This document shows positions 11,593-26,368 of a stretch of DNA of 64,000 bases, piece by piece. Within the stretch, counting starts at the first letter, position 1. Every line of letters starts with the position of its first letter. Below the pieces are notes generated by a model. It was not told where the DNA came from and searched no databases. It was given only the letters and a program-made list of their open reading frames with translations. The stretch is from Lepidurus packardi (taxonomy: Eukaryota > Arthropoda > Branchiopoda > Notostraca > Triopsidae): NCBI GenBank assembly GCA_023053545.1, contig JAKZAN010000001.1, positions 5,848,565 through 5,912,564 on the forward strand, in the 5' to 3' direction. Position numbers and translations under genes: made by a program.

Positions 11593-13105
11593 TTAAATAA
11601 TATCGACTAGTCCTGTAACTCTTATGTAATCAACTAAAAACGACTGGGCTAAAAATTGCTTGTATTCTGTAAGATTGCCAAAACCCAGTACGTTCTCGAG
11701 CTTAAATTCGAATCCCTCTTTTATCATTTTATTCTTCAGTAGTTCCCGTTCAAATGAGTGGTACAAGCATTCCATAATCTTGTGTTCCACCGTATCTTCC
11801 CTCTCTCCACACCTATCACACGTGCTATTTCTTTTTAGATTAAATCTGTACATCCATGATCCTGTTTTGCCATGTCCACATCTCAATCGCAAAAGAGCAA
11901 CTGATACTTTCCTGTTTGTTTGTTTTTTGTAATAGCCAGGGTGTTGTCCTGATGTTTTGAGCGAATTGTAAAAAATTTTGAGAAGAGCTCTTTTTTAATC
12001 GCTGTAATACTTTGTCCTCTATTTTTTTGTTTAAATACGGCCGAAAGCTCGTGTCTTGTGAGGTATTTTGATATTATTTGATTGGAATCTTTGCCAATCT
12101 TTGCTGCCGTATCTGCTGCTTCGTTTCCTGCGATTCCTACATGAGCTGGACCCCATTGCAACTTCATGTCAAAATTGTTTGCTTGTAAGGTCATTTCTCT
12201 GGATTTCTTGGACTGCCTTGAAGTATGCCCTCCTTCCGTAAGAAGCAATAGCGCTGAGGGCCGCTTTTGAGTCCGACAGGATAAGATAGTTGTTTACGCT
12301 CGACTTCTCTATAATAATTAATGCTTCTTTGATGGCGTACAACTCTCCTGCTATTACTGACGACCACCGAGGGAGAGCGAAAGCAACGGAGTTATTTTCA
12401 GTTTCAATATGTATCCCTGATCCCGAATGCCCGTCTTCGTCTCTGGACCCATCGGTAAAAACTTGGGTGTGGTTGGGGTAATTATTATTTATGTACTCAT
12501 ATACAAGTTGTTTACAGTCATTTTTCAGTTCTTTTTTCTTGCTTAGTTTCGGAATATCTTTAACTATATTCTTGGGATCAAAATTCCATGGTGGTATTAG
12601 ATTCTCAAAAAAATCTTCTTCGTATGGTTTCGCAATTTCAAAAGACTCGCACATCTGTTTAAACGATGTCCATAGTGAAGAATTACGGTTGTTGACAACC
12701 CTTTTGACTACTAGGTCGTGTTTGTGACACTCGACCATTCTATTGATATAGTTAGTAGCTAATAGCTCCCTTCTGTCCCTCAGCGGTATGCTGCCTGTTG
12801 CGCACAATAAAACTTCTATCGGTGTAGTTTTGGTAGCTCCTAGAATAATCCGTAGGGCCTTTGAATACTATGGAGCCATATTCAAGATTTGATCTTATTA
12901 GTCCTTGATAGAGGGTTTTTATAACATGTTGGCTACTCCCCCAACTGGTCCCTGCTAGTCTACTGAGCATCCCTATAGCTTGCATACCTTTTTTCCTGAT
13001 GGCTTCCAAATGTTCTGAGAAGGATAAAGACTTGTTAAAAGTTATCCCAAACATTTTGCCGACTTCACTCTCGTTATCTCCGTCCCATTGACCTTTAATT
13101 TGCAT
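11593..13105 (-). pseudogene. Broken pol ORF2: RT thumb, RNase H and Cys-rich tail
   Basis: Three frames must be joined to read this region. The first (13105-12752) holds RT thumb sequence such as GMQAIGMLSRLAGTSWGSSQ and LYQGLIRSNLEYGSIVFKG. The frame then shifts near 12865 to ALRIILGATKTTPIEVLLCA and continues as 12807-12169 with the RNase H core HTQVFTDGSRDEDGHSGSG. A second shift near 12180-12230 leads to 12248-11883 with WGPAHVGIAGNEAADTAAKI, ending in a stop. The last piece (11892-11593) starts MRLRCGHGKTGSWMYRF and carries the C-terminal zinc-binding cluster typical of arthropod LINE ORF2. These breaks make it a pseudogene. Confidence 0.8.
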
Positions 13106-13694
13106 TTACTTTGTAATTTTCGTTTTCGCGTGATGACCCTGTAATTTCATTTTTCAGTGGAAATTTTGAAGCCATTTTTCATAACATGTTGGCTACTCCC
13201 CCAACTGGTCCCTGCTAGTCTACTGAGCATCCCTATAGCTTGCATACCTTTTTTCCTGATGGCTTCCAAATGTTCTGAGAAGGATAAAGACTTGTTAAAA
13301 GTTATCCCAAACATTTTGCCGACTTCACTCTCGTTATCTCCGTCCCATTGACCTTTAATTTGCATTTACTTTGTAATTTTCGTTTTCGCGTGATGACCCT
13401 GTAATTTCATTTTTCAGTGGAAATTTTGAAGCCATTTTTCATAACATGTTGGCTACTCCCCCAATTGGTCCCTGCTAGCCTAATGAGCATCCCTATAGCT
13501 TGCATACCTTTTTTCCTGATGGCTTCCGAATGTTCTGAGAAGGACTTGTTAAAAGTATCCCCAAAAATTTTGCCGACTTCACTCTCGTTATCTCCGTCCC
13601 ATTGACCTTTAATTTGCATTTACTTTGTAATTTTCGTTTTCGCATGATGACCCTGTAATTTGATTTTTCAGTGGAAATTTTGAAGCCATTTTTA
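12921..13694 (-). repeat. Three tandem copies of a 260-bp RT segment
   Basis: The sequence starting ataacatgttggctactccc begins at 12921, again at 13181 and again at 13441, giving a period of exactly 260 bp. Copies 1 and 2 look identical base for base across 260 bp. Copy 3 differs by several substitutions and small deletions (for example, aaggataaagacttg becomes aaggacttg). On the minus strand the unit encodes RT sequence from NGFKISTEK to GSSQHV, and the copies join as QHVMKNGFKISTEK. 260 is not a multiple of three, so each extra copy shifts the frame. Confidence 0.9.
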
Positions 13695-13848
13695 CCACAC
13701 CAAGAGTATATATATCATACCCTTTAATACTAACACGATCTTCAGTCTTTAACCATGTTTCACAAACAAATATTACATCTGTTTTTTTAGGCATTTCGCT
13801 AATTTAGGCGCATAAGCCTGCTAGGTGAGTCATTCCAAGCTACGATTT

Positions 13849-15291
13849 TCAGAAATTGGTCAGACATGAAATAAGAGCCTGTATAGTTGACGGGTCCATT
13901 ACTATTGCTTTACATGTGCTTTCTATTTCTCTCCATTTTTCTTCCCAGCTCCCTGTTTTAAGCAATATTGACAAGCATTCCACGATTAAACTAGTTATTA
14001 GTGGTGCTATTGCGTTGTACGAGGGTTGAAACTCACGTATTCTCTCACTTCTATTCCCGTTCATTTGATGCTGCTGTGCTACTTTCGGACTTCTCACTAT
14101 CTGCGCTTGGTTCCGTTGTCGTACTTCGCCTTTGCCTGCGGCCACCTCACCATAGGTAAGAGGTATTTTCTGGCCTGTGCTTCCATTGGATCTATAGAGC
14201 CCTGTGACTTTCTTCGCGTTTTTTTCTACAGAGACGACTTGTCTTTCTTGCTGTGTTTTATTTCGCTGTTGTTTCTGCTTTGCGGCTTGAAAATACTCAC
14301 ATCTGTAGTCTGATGCCTCATAATTTTGCTTGCAATTTCCAGAGTTTGGTGCTTTCTCCTGATTCTTTCTTGTACATCCGCTAGTCCGGTGTTCCCCTCC
14401 ACAAAATCCATATCGTTCCTTGGCCGTACAAGACAAGCTAATATGTCCAAAGCGTTGACATTTATAGCACCTGATAGGACGTGGTTCAAAAGCACTTACC
14501 GGTATTATAATAACCCAAGCCTTAATGTGGTCGGGAAGTTCAGTTTTATCAAACATTAAATGGAATGATCCCGTGGGGGACTTAGTCCGTTCTCCTGCTT
14601 CGTTTACGATGAATCTGAAGAGTTGCCTTACCGCACACACCCCCTCAAATTTGTGTTCTTCAACTTCTTCTTTAGTCACCCCTGGAATACGCACAATACC
14701 ATGTATCATGTTTAAAGGTTTAGATAGTCTGGCATCTACCATCCATTCTCCTATTCTCCCCACCTTCAACATTTTATCGATTGCCAACTCATCTTTTGGA
14801 TAGGCTAGGAGGTAACCCCCTCTGGTTATCTTGGTTTTTAGGATTTTTACTTTAAAGGCTTCCAGTGCTTTACCTAACTTGACTGGGTTAACTTTTGCGA
14901 AAGTTAGGCCTTCCGCTTCTTTTATTCTAAAAATAACCGGTCTTTCGCTATAACCCTCTGTCTGGTTATTTTCCGGATCTGATCCGGCCGACAGAATAGA
15001 ACCTACTCGTTGCCTTTTCTTTGCCACGAACGTGCTTGTATTCGCACTCGCACTTGACCTAGCCTTGGCTTCCTTCCCTATAGGTTTTGTTCCCTTTCCA
15101 GTTTTATTCATAGCTAACTTATCCCTTTTGGATGTGACTATCTCAAACCCGTCACTGTCCTTAACCACTCTACCTTTCCTTGGCGAGTTCCCTTGTTCCG
15201 GATTTTCCATACCTGATCCTTCCTGGGAAAAGCCTTCAAGTAAATCTTCCTCTGACCAATCTGAATCCATGGCCTCTACTGACGAAGTCAT
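13849..15291 (-). CDS. Retrotransposon ORF1, gag-like CCHC zinc-knuckle protein
   Basis: This is an intact 480-codon frame. The N-terminus is acidic (MDSDWSEEDLLEGF), followed by a basic nuclear-type segment. A central RRM-like/gag region (IFRIKEAEGLTFAKVNPVKL, GGYLLAYPKDELAIDKML) precedes zinc knuckles. The first knuckle is a clean CCHC (CYKCQRFGHISLSC); the second (FCGGEHRTSGC) has lost one usual Cys spacing. ORF1 proteins of this class coat the element RNA and carry it to the nucleus. The frame is uninterrupted although the adjacent pol region is wrecked, so the copy is either young or was mobilised in trans. Confidence 0.8.
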   Translation of the reverse strand: MTSSVEAMDSDWSEEDLLEGFSQEGSGMENPEQGNSPRKGRVVKDSDGFEIVTSKRDKLAMNKTGKGTKPIGKEAKARSSASANTSTFVAKKRQRVGSILSAGSDPENNQTEGYSERPVIFRIKEAEGLTFAKVNPVKLGKALEAFKVKILKTKITRGGYLLAYPKDELAIDKMLKVGRIGEWMVDARLSKPLNMIHGIVRIPGVTKEEVEEHKFEGVCAVRQLFRFIVNEAGERTKSPTGSFHLMFDKTELPDHIKAWVIIIPVSAFEPRPIRCYKCQRFGHISLSCTAKERYGFCGGEHRTSGCTRKNQEKAPNSGNCKQNYEASDYRCEYFQAAKQKQQRNKTQQERQVVSVEKNAKKVTGLYRSNGSTGQKIPLTYGEVAAGKGEVRQRNQAQIVRSPKVAQQHQMNGNRSERIREFQPSYNAIAPLITSLIVECLSILLKTGSWEEKWREIESTCKAIVMDPSTIQALISCLTNF

Positions 15292-15892
15292 GGATTCCGT
15301 TGTTCCCCCCGATCGAACGAGGGATCAACCACGAGATAAGCCCACCACCGTATATTAGGTTACCTGTTGCAAATGCAAGGAAACAATAATTTGGGATTCG
15401 AGCTTTCGGAAAACTTGGGTTTATGCTAGGGGATCTTCCACACAATATATTGTCATGTCAATTTTTGGTAGTCGTTTTCTTAACGTAGTTTCCCTTTTTG
15501 TTCCCCCCGTACCCTTGGTTTCTGGGCTAGTGAAAGTCACTTCCCCGAAACTAAGGGGACTACGTTGATTTCGTCTGTTTGCGGAGGACATAAAAGGATG
15601 ATAGAAAGGAAGGTGAAAGGAGGAGAAGAGCGGCGACAGGGAAACTGGAGAGAAGAAGCTACAGAACGAGTGGAGATTGTATGCCAGTAGCGAATACAGA
15701 TTCTGTTAGCGACCTCAACCTTAGTCTTTATGTTTCCTAGCAAGATCAGGGCCCCGTGAAAGACCACGTCATTACAAAATCCAACTAGCTGTTAGTTAGT
15801 GACGTGACAATATACTCAACCTTCCCGTTCAAACGGTCCGACTGGTTTTGCGGTTCGACGTTAAGGCCATGGTGAACTGCAAATAGTTGATT
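15292..15892. other. Region between the LINE ORF1 start and the fold-back element
   Basis: The first part is probably the 5' UTR of the retrotransposon, whose 5' end I cannot place. Short reading frames on both strands have no recognisable content. Confidence 0.35.
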
Positions 15893-16262
15893 ATTGTTAC
15901 CAAGAGATGGCGTTAATATCGTACCCCTATATCATGAGAATGGTGCAACTTCAAACAAAATGTGAAGAAATTTAACGATATAATTGAAAAATTCTTCTTT
16001 TTAATATCTTAATAAAAATATTTTCATTTGCTGGTTCAAAAAACATATGATTTAACTAAAATGTTCATAACTTGAATAGGTATAAATAAATCATATATCT
16101 AAATCTTTTGAAGCAGAACACCAAGAAATTCTTAGTAAAATATTTTTTAAAAATATTTTTTCGATTATATTGTTGAATTTCTTTTAAATTTTTGTTTGAA
16201 ATGTTGTTTCAAGTTGCATGGTTCTCAAGATATGGGTATGACATCAGCGCCATCTGTCAACA
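15893..16262. mobile_element. Fold-back / MITE-like element with long inverted arms
   Basis: The left end (tgttaccaagagatggcg) and the right end, read on the other strand (tgttgacagatggcgctg), are imperfect inverted copies. The symmetry runs inwards through the pairs tcgtacccctatatcatgag / tcatacccatatcttgagaa and gaaatttaacgatataattg / gaaattcaacaatataatcg, so the arms cover most of the ~370 bp. The element is AT-rich with no coding capacity, as expected for a non-autonomous DNA element or a decayed fold-back transposon. I cannot see a convincing target-site duplication. Confidence 0.65.
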
Positions 16263-16502
16263 AACAAAGATAAATGCTTGTACTTTATCGTGGCCCCAAG
16301 CTGCTACATGTCGCTTCGATTCGCGATTCTTGGGTCGCTTTTGGAACGCAACCCGCTAGTAAAAAGCCGACAGCAACATTTGGCGTCGTTTCTTCTACCT
16401 TTTCTCACTAGACTTGTATACCTAAACGATAACAGGTCATTTTAATGTCAACTTCTTACCAGTGTAGCACACTAATTTATAAATTATATTTTATAGGCCA
16501 CC

Positions 16503-18920
16503 ATGCCTGATATAAGCAATGGTTCTTTCACTACGCGAGTCATCCAGGCTTCCAACATTGCTCCTCAAGCGACCAAAGATCAAATGCAAACGTTGTTCAG
16601 CGCAGTTGGGAAAGTAGAAGATATCCGTCTTTATCCAATGATGTAATTTTTCACTAAAGAACCTGATAAATTAAGGAAAAATTGACTCATCTTTCTAAAC
16701 AATTAGTCGTGATGTTGCTGTTCCTGTGCAAGTACGAATTTGCTTTGTCAAGTTTGCCGATCCTACATCAGTCGGCATAGCACAACACTTGGCAAACACT
16801 GTCTTCATTGACCGAGCCATAATGGTCATCCCGTACGATGCAGGTAAGCGTACTTCTTAATAAACCACAAATTGGAAGATCATAAAGGATTATAAAAATT
16901 TGCAATTGCTTAAGGAGATATCCCGGATGAAGCTAAAGCTATGGAAATCTTAAATACGGGTACTACTATACCATCTGTTGCTGAACCCAAGCTACCCCCG
17001 CACTTAATTTGCACGGTAGTTTTCCTTTAAAAGCTAGCTTTTAACTTAAAAAATGAACCTAATTTGGATTTAAATTGTAGGTGGAAGGAATCCCTCCAAA
17101 CCAAACTATTGCCACGGCGGATTCCCGGTTGGCAATCGAGGGTTTGCCTTCTTATCCACCTATTCCTGCCTCCTTAGACTCCCGCAAAATTGAAGAAATC
17201 CGCCGCACTGTGGTAGCTGTCAATATCGAGTCTGAAGTATGTTGTATTCCTTTCAAAGTTCCACTCCCAAGACCTTAGATAGATACAGGTTTTACACTTT
17301 TCAACAGCTTTCTGCTGACCAAGTGATAGATTTCTTCTCCGCCGCTGGTGAAGTCAAATACTTTCGTTTTTGTAGCCGCGAAGGGGACGGAACAAAGTAT
17401 GCTCTGGTGGAATACACGGATCAGTGCAGTATTTACCCGGCTCTCAAACTCAACAATACTACCTTAGGAGAAAATGTTGTTCGGTAACTTGCTTTAAACA
17501 ATTGATACCAATTTTAATGTTTTTTTTTTTTTTTGTTAATAGAATTCAACATGCCACACAAGCTATAGTAAAACCACATGGAAAGAGCAATGAAGCTGCG
17601 CAGAGGGAAATTGAAGAAGCTGTCAAACGCGTTAAAGAAGCGCAGACAACTCTAACAGCTGAATTAGATCCAGAAGCTTCAGGTAAAGTACCCTTTAAAG
17701 ATGTGTATCTATAATTTGACGTGTTTTTTTTTTTTCATGTTTAGCCCCTGTTACCCCTGCTGAAGGTAAGCAAAGCCTACACCGTACTAAAGTTTCCTGT
17801 GAAACTAAACTAATCAATAAAATAAACCGTTTTTCCTACTAAAGTTGTAGAACGTCGACGGAGTCGCAGTCCTTCCAAAACGCATTCGGCTCGTTCAGCA
17901 TCTCGCCGTTCACGTTCCACTGAAAGACGTAGTTCTACTTCAAGGAAAAGATCGCTTTCGCGCACCAAGGAGAAAAAACGTTCAAAATCACGCGAGCGAA
18001 AGCGTTCCAAGTCTAAGGAAAAAGTTCGCAAATCTCGTTCTCGCTCCAAGTAAAAATTTTAACATTTTAAGTTCATTTCCACGAAAGTTGGGAGTTTTGA
18101 GCTGTAATTTGCCTTTTCAAATACCAGGGAGCGTCGTCGACGTTCGAAATCTCGCGAGAAGGAGCGCGACCGTAAAAAAGGACGCAGTCGTTCCAGATCA
18201 CGATCCAGACGTGGATCTTCCAAGTCACGTGACAAGGATAAAAAGGATCGGGACCGTCGCGATCGTAAAGACAGAGAGAAAAGCAAAGATCGCAGCTCAG
18301 ATTCCAAGAAAGATGTAAGAATTTTCAATTTCTAATCGCATATTACTAATTTTAGAGTGTTTTAGGATAAAAAGAAAGAGGAACGTTCGCGTAAACGCAT
18401 GCGTTCTCGCTCTCGTGGTAAATCGCCGGCGAAAACTAGCCGACGTTCAAGATCTAGGAGCAAGGGAAGGTAATAACTACATTGGAATTGAAAGTAAATA
18501 GGATTTCTATGGTACATTGGAATTTGGGGATTTAGGAAAGACGACGATCGTAAAGAGAAGGACAGGAAAGACAAGGACAAAGATCGCGAGAAGGATCGTA
18601 AACGAGATCGGTCTCCCGATCGTAAGAAAGACGAAGATAGGAAAAGAGACAAGGATAAGAAGAGCAAAGACAGAAAGAAGGAAACCAAAGTCGCGTTGGA
18701 TTATGATGACAAAGACGATTCGCCGCGTAGAGGTAAATCGTATTCTGATTCTGAGGAAGAGAAAAAATGGGTGTCGAAAAGCAAAGGTGCCAAAAGGGTC
18801 GCCAGTGACTCGGAAGAAGAAAGGAAACCCAGCAAACGAGTAGCAAGCGATTCTGAAGAAGATAGAAAGAGCGATGTGAGCAAAGTAGCATCTGAAAAAA
18901 GCCACGATTCGTCAGAATGA
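16503..18920 (+). CDS. SREK1: Splicing regulatory glutamine/lysine-rich protein 1 (SR-like)
   Basis: Eleven exons: 16503-16642, 16707-16843, 16915-17015, 17081-17236, 17308-17483, 17543-17682, 17745-17765, 17845-18049, 18128-18314, 18366-18469, 18536-18920. They give 583 residues. RRM1 is near the N-terminus (VIQASNIAPQATKDQMQTLF ... ICFVKFADPTSVGIAQHLAN). RRM2 follows (KIEEIRRTVVAVNIESELSA ... YALVEYTDQCSIYPAL), then the family linker AIVKPHGK ... EEAVKRVKEAQTTL. The C-terminal half is an RS/RD/RE/KD-rich domain. The order and the sequence GVAQHL-type / IDRAIMVIPYDAGDIPDEAK match vertebrate SREK1, which modulates splice-site choice by binding SR proteins in the nucleus. The start has a near-perfect Kozak context (gccaccatg) directly downstream of a possible 5'-UTR acceptor. 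Exon 7 is a 21-nt microexon. The polyA signal AATAAA is at 18980-18985. Confidence 0.92.
17745..17765 (+). other. 21-nt microexon of SREK1
   Basis: The sequence between the acceptor tttag and the donor gtaagc is 21 nt. It completes one Ala codon, encodes PVTPAE and leaves one base for the next codon. Its length is a multiple of three with phase-1 introns on both sides, so it can be included or skipped without changing the frame, joining the coiled linker directly to the RS domain. Confidence 0.6.
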
Positions 18921-19283
18921 TTTTTTCCCTTCTCTTAAGCTATCAACTCTACTTTTTGTGCGTCTTACTCTGTGGCAGTAATAAAAGACTTGCGTTCGCT
19001 TAACTAAGAGAGTTTAAGTTTTACTATTTAAAGAATTATATCGCAATTCCTCTACAATATTCTGTTAATTTGGTTTCTATATGTAATCAGGAAAGGATCA
19101 AATAAGCATGGGTTTAAATTTTGTTCCCAATAGGCTAGCTTTGACAAGACGTGAAGTTTGAAACAATTTTTAGTTCAAATTTCTGTAAGTAATGGTCAGT
19201 TTAAATCTGTTGGCGAAAGACGAAGATTGGCCAGCCAAAAAATGGCGCCAGGTGGCGTAAACAAATCTTTAGCTTGGGATGAC

Positions 19284-19290
19284 TATATAA
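19284..19290 (+). promoter_or_regulatory. TATA box upstream of the M3 peptidase
   Basis: TATATAA lies in the sequence gactatataaatgtgcg. A TATA box normally directs initiation 25-32 bp downstream, that is near 19310-19320, which coincides with the first ATG (19313). Confidence 0.45.
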
Positions 19291-19312
19291 ATGTGCGCCT
19301 AAAGTGCTAAAG

Positions 19313-22168
19313 ATGGCGTTGAGGTTCTGTGTACGTCAACTCGGCATTGTCTGGAAGTATTTACCTCAAATTCAGTCTCATTCTAATCAATTAGTGTCGT
19401 CCAAATTTCTTTTTCCCTACATTTATACTTCCAAGGCTACTATGAGTGGCAAGCAACTTTCCGGTGTTGTTGCTAGCTGGGACTTCCGTACCGTAAGTCC
19501 AGACCACATTGTAGAGAAAACTGAAGATTTGATCAATCAAGCAAGGGCAGTGTATGATAAAGTTGCCAATGTACCCCTGGAATCTATTTCTTTTGACTCG
19601 GTCGTACAGGTATTTTTATCTTACAAAGGGAATATAAACGTTTAATAATTTTTTTTTATATAGCCGCTGGCTGATGTGGAGCGAATGACGAATACTTTGA
19701 GCTCTCCATTGAGTTTCCCCCAAGCTGTGGCCATTGAAAAAGAGTTGAGAGATGCTGGCATGGAAGCAGAAAGAAAACTGGACGAGTTCGAAGTGGAGAT
19801 GAGTATGCGGAAGGACGTTTTTGACAAACTCATAGCTTTCCAGGAGAAAAACGGTTTGGATAACCTCAAACTTGAGGTTAAAAGATTCGTAGAACGTTTG
19901 ATTAAAACCGGGAGACGCAATGGTATAATTTCACATTTCTCTCACTACTATCTATTGGCTTAAAAATCAATCCATGTTCCCTTTCTAGGTTTGCACTTAC
20001 CCCAGGAAACACAAGAACGCATTACAACCATCAAAAAGCGTGTCTCAGAATTGGGAATCGTCTTTCAACGCAATTTGAATGAAGAAACCTCGTTCTTGAC
20101 CTTCACGGAAGAAGAGCTGTCTGGAGTTCCTGAAGATTTCATTGCCAATTTAGAAAAAGTAATTAACTCATTTTTATCCCCATTTTAACCTTTTGCATAT
20201 TATTTTTGGGTATTTTCAGGACGAGAATGGAAAACGCAAGGTTACTTTGAAGTATCCTCACTTCTTCCCCGTAACGAGGCGTTGTCGAGTACCAACCACT
20301 CGCAAACTCCTCGAAACAGCCTATCAAGCTAGGTATAACAATTTAAGTACTCTTCTTTTCGATAATGTCATCTTTTTTTGTCGATTTCCTGTTTTAAGGT
20401 GTATCAAGGAGAACACTCCCATTTTAGAAGAATTAATCAGCTTACGCCATGAGCAGGCTACCTTATTGTCTTATCCTAGCCATGCAGCTTATGTACAAGA
20501 AATGCGTATGGCCAAAACCCCTGAAAACGTCGCGAAATTCTTGTCAGAGTTGGCCGTTAAACTACAGCCCTTATGGGCTAAAGAACGAGCGTCTGCCTTG
20601 CAGTTTAAGAAAGAAGAGGTAATTCACCTAATCTTTAACTTTAACTATTTTATTTCCATGGTAATTCAAAATATTCTTGGCTGTAATTACTAACTGAATT
20701 CTTTCAGTTAAGAATGTATAGCTTACTGTTTTCATAGAACATTTTCTGGAAATTCTTAATTGAAGTGGAATTTTAGCTTTTTAATGAAATTTAATTTGGT
20801 AACTTTTTTTCCAATTTTTGTTTTTACTTAGTGTGAAAAACATGGCTACGACTATAACGACGAGTTGGATTTCTGGGATATTCGCTACTATTCAACGTTG
20901 CTTGAAGAACGTTTATATGCAGTAGACCAAGAAGTGTTGAAAAACTACTTTCCAATGGAAGTGGTCACTCAAGGCTTGCTGGACATCTACCAACAGTTGT
21001 TGGGACTCGTTTTTACCGAGGAATTGGACGCAGAAAAGTGGCACGATGAAGTGCGAGTGGTAAATCTTCCCAACACGTTGTTAAAGTTGTAACTCACTTC
21101 ATATTTTTTTCTTTCTTAGTTTAGAGTCAATGACGCTGCTTCAGACCAACTTATGGGTTATTTCTTCTTGGATTTGTACCCGCGTGATGGCAAATTTGGC
21201 CATGCTGCGGTTTTTCCTGTGCAACCGAGTTGTTTGGATGGTCACAAGCGTCAAGTAGCTGTTGCAGCTATGGTAGCTAACTTTACCAAGCCTACTCCTG
21301 AAAAACCAGCGTTACTAGATCATAAAGAGGTAGAAGTTCATTTTATAATTGAAATAACTCAAAAATACATACTTATAAACTGGTTTTTAATCTTAGGTGG
21401 AAACATATTTCCATGAATTTGGCCACGTGATGCATGGGATTTGCTCCCAAGCCGAGTTAAGCAAGTTTAGCGGCACTCGAGTGGAAAGAGACTTTGTAGA
21501 AGCTCCTTCTCAGATGTTGGAGAATTGGGTTTGGGAGCGAGAGCCACTCATGAAACTTTCTGGTCATTATCAGGTAACTTAAATTGATTTTTTAAAAATC
21601 TTAGTCGAGATTATGAATAACTTGAAACGTTTTGGTTCCAAAGACTGGGGAAAAACTGCCAGAAGAACTGGTGAATAAATTAATGCAATCTAAGAAAGCT
21701 AACGCGGGGGCGTTCAACTTGAGGCAGATAATCTTAGCGCGTTATGACCAGGAAATCCACACTCGTGCTGAAGCTGATACAGCAAAAGTTTTTGCAGAGA
21801 TTTATAAAGAAGTTTTGGGGATCGATACGATTCCTGGAACTAATATGCCTGCAAATTTTGGGCATTTAGCCGGGGGATATGATGCCCAATACTACGGATA
21901 TTTGGTAAAATCAACTCCTTGAATTGGTGGGTTTTTAATTGTTGTTTCTGTTCTGTTTTCACAGTGGAGCGAAGTCTATAGTGCAGATATGTTTGAAACG
22001 AGATTTAAAGCGGCAAACAAATTAATGGATCCTGAAACTGGCCTGAGCTATAGAAAGTGCATCTTGGCACCTGGGGGCAGTCTAGATGCTGCAGATATGC
22101 TGCGGAATTTCTTGGGCCGCGAACCTTGCCAAGAACCGTTTTTGAAAAACAAGGGCATTGAGGTATAA
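19313..22168 (+). CDS. THOP1: Thimet oligopeptidase / neurolysin-like M3 metallopeptidase
   Basis: Ten exons: 19313-19609, 19664-19922, 19989-20158, 20220-20332, 20399-20618, 20832-21059, 21120-21329, 21397-21573, 21644-21904, 21965-22168. They give 712 residues. The zinc site HEFGH lies at residues 505-509 and the third ligand Glu 534 is in [15 protein letters not shown], with the family spacing of 25 residues. Other conserved blocks are [37 protein letters not shown] and [20 protein letters not shown]. The enzyme cleaves short peptides such as signalling peptides and proteasome products. The first 43 residues ([18 protein letters not shown] ...) contain no Asp or Glu and several Arg/Lys, a mitochondrial presequence pattern. 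A second ATG at 19442 (MSGKQL) starts where cytosolic thimet oligopeptidase starts. THOP1 and NLN cannot be separated with confidence outside vertebrates. AATAAA is at 22250-22255. Confidence 0.93.
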
Positions 22169-22500
22169 AGCAATTACCCTCTTTGAATTCCTTTGCACTT
22201 TGTGTAATTTGCGACAATTGAATAACATAGTTATTCGTATTATAAACGAAATAAAATGGTGATTCTTTGAATTTGAAGTTTTTGACGACGAACTACATTT
22301 ACTATATGATGTTCTATCGTATACGTGTTCATATACATCAATGCAAAGATATGCGCCTCCTTAGATAATGAGAATGTAATTTATTAAGCTTTTGAAGTTC
22401 TGCGCCCGCTAGAGCAGTATTTAGCTCTTTTGTTTTCAGTACGCCATCGAACGGGAATCGGAGCAACAATCGTAGTAAACAAATAACGAAAGAAACGGAA

Positions 22501-26307
<3,807 letters not shown>

Positions 26308-26368
26308 TTGTCTGTATTGTACTGCAAAGTTCAATGTACTACGCCAAGAAAAAAATAGATAATCATTT

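Larger units (their letters stand above)
11593..15291 (-). mobile_element. Degenerate non-LTR retrotransposon (I/Jockey-like, with RNase H)
   Basis: Read on the minus strand the element has, in order: a gag-like ORF1 with zinc knuckles (15291-13849); a short apurinic-type endonuclease remnant (13794 downward, VIFVCETWLKTEDRVSIKG); a fragment of the reverse transcriptase present in three tandem copies (13700-12921); the RT thumb/connection region; RNase H (DGS, GELYAI, SDSKAAL and HVGIAGNEAAD motifs); and a C-terminal Cys-rich domain (CDRCGEREDTVEHKIMEC). Most of the endonuclease and the entire RT palm, including any YADD box, are missing, and at least two further frameshifts break pol. It cannot move on its own. 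RNase H plus CCHC gag fits the I/Jockey group; the exact clade needs a tree. The 5' and 3' limits given are the coding limits. Confidence 0.85.
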
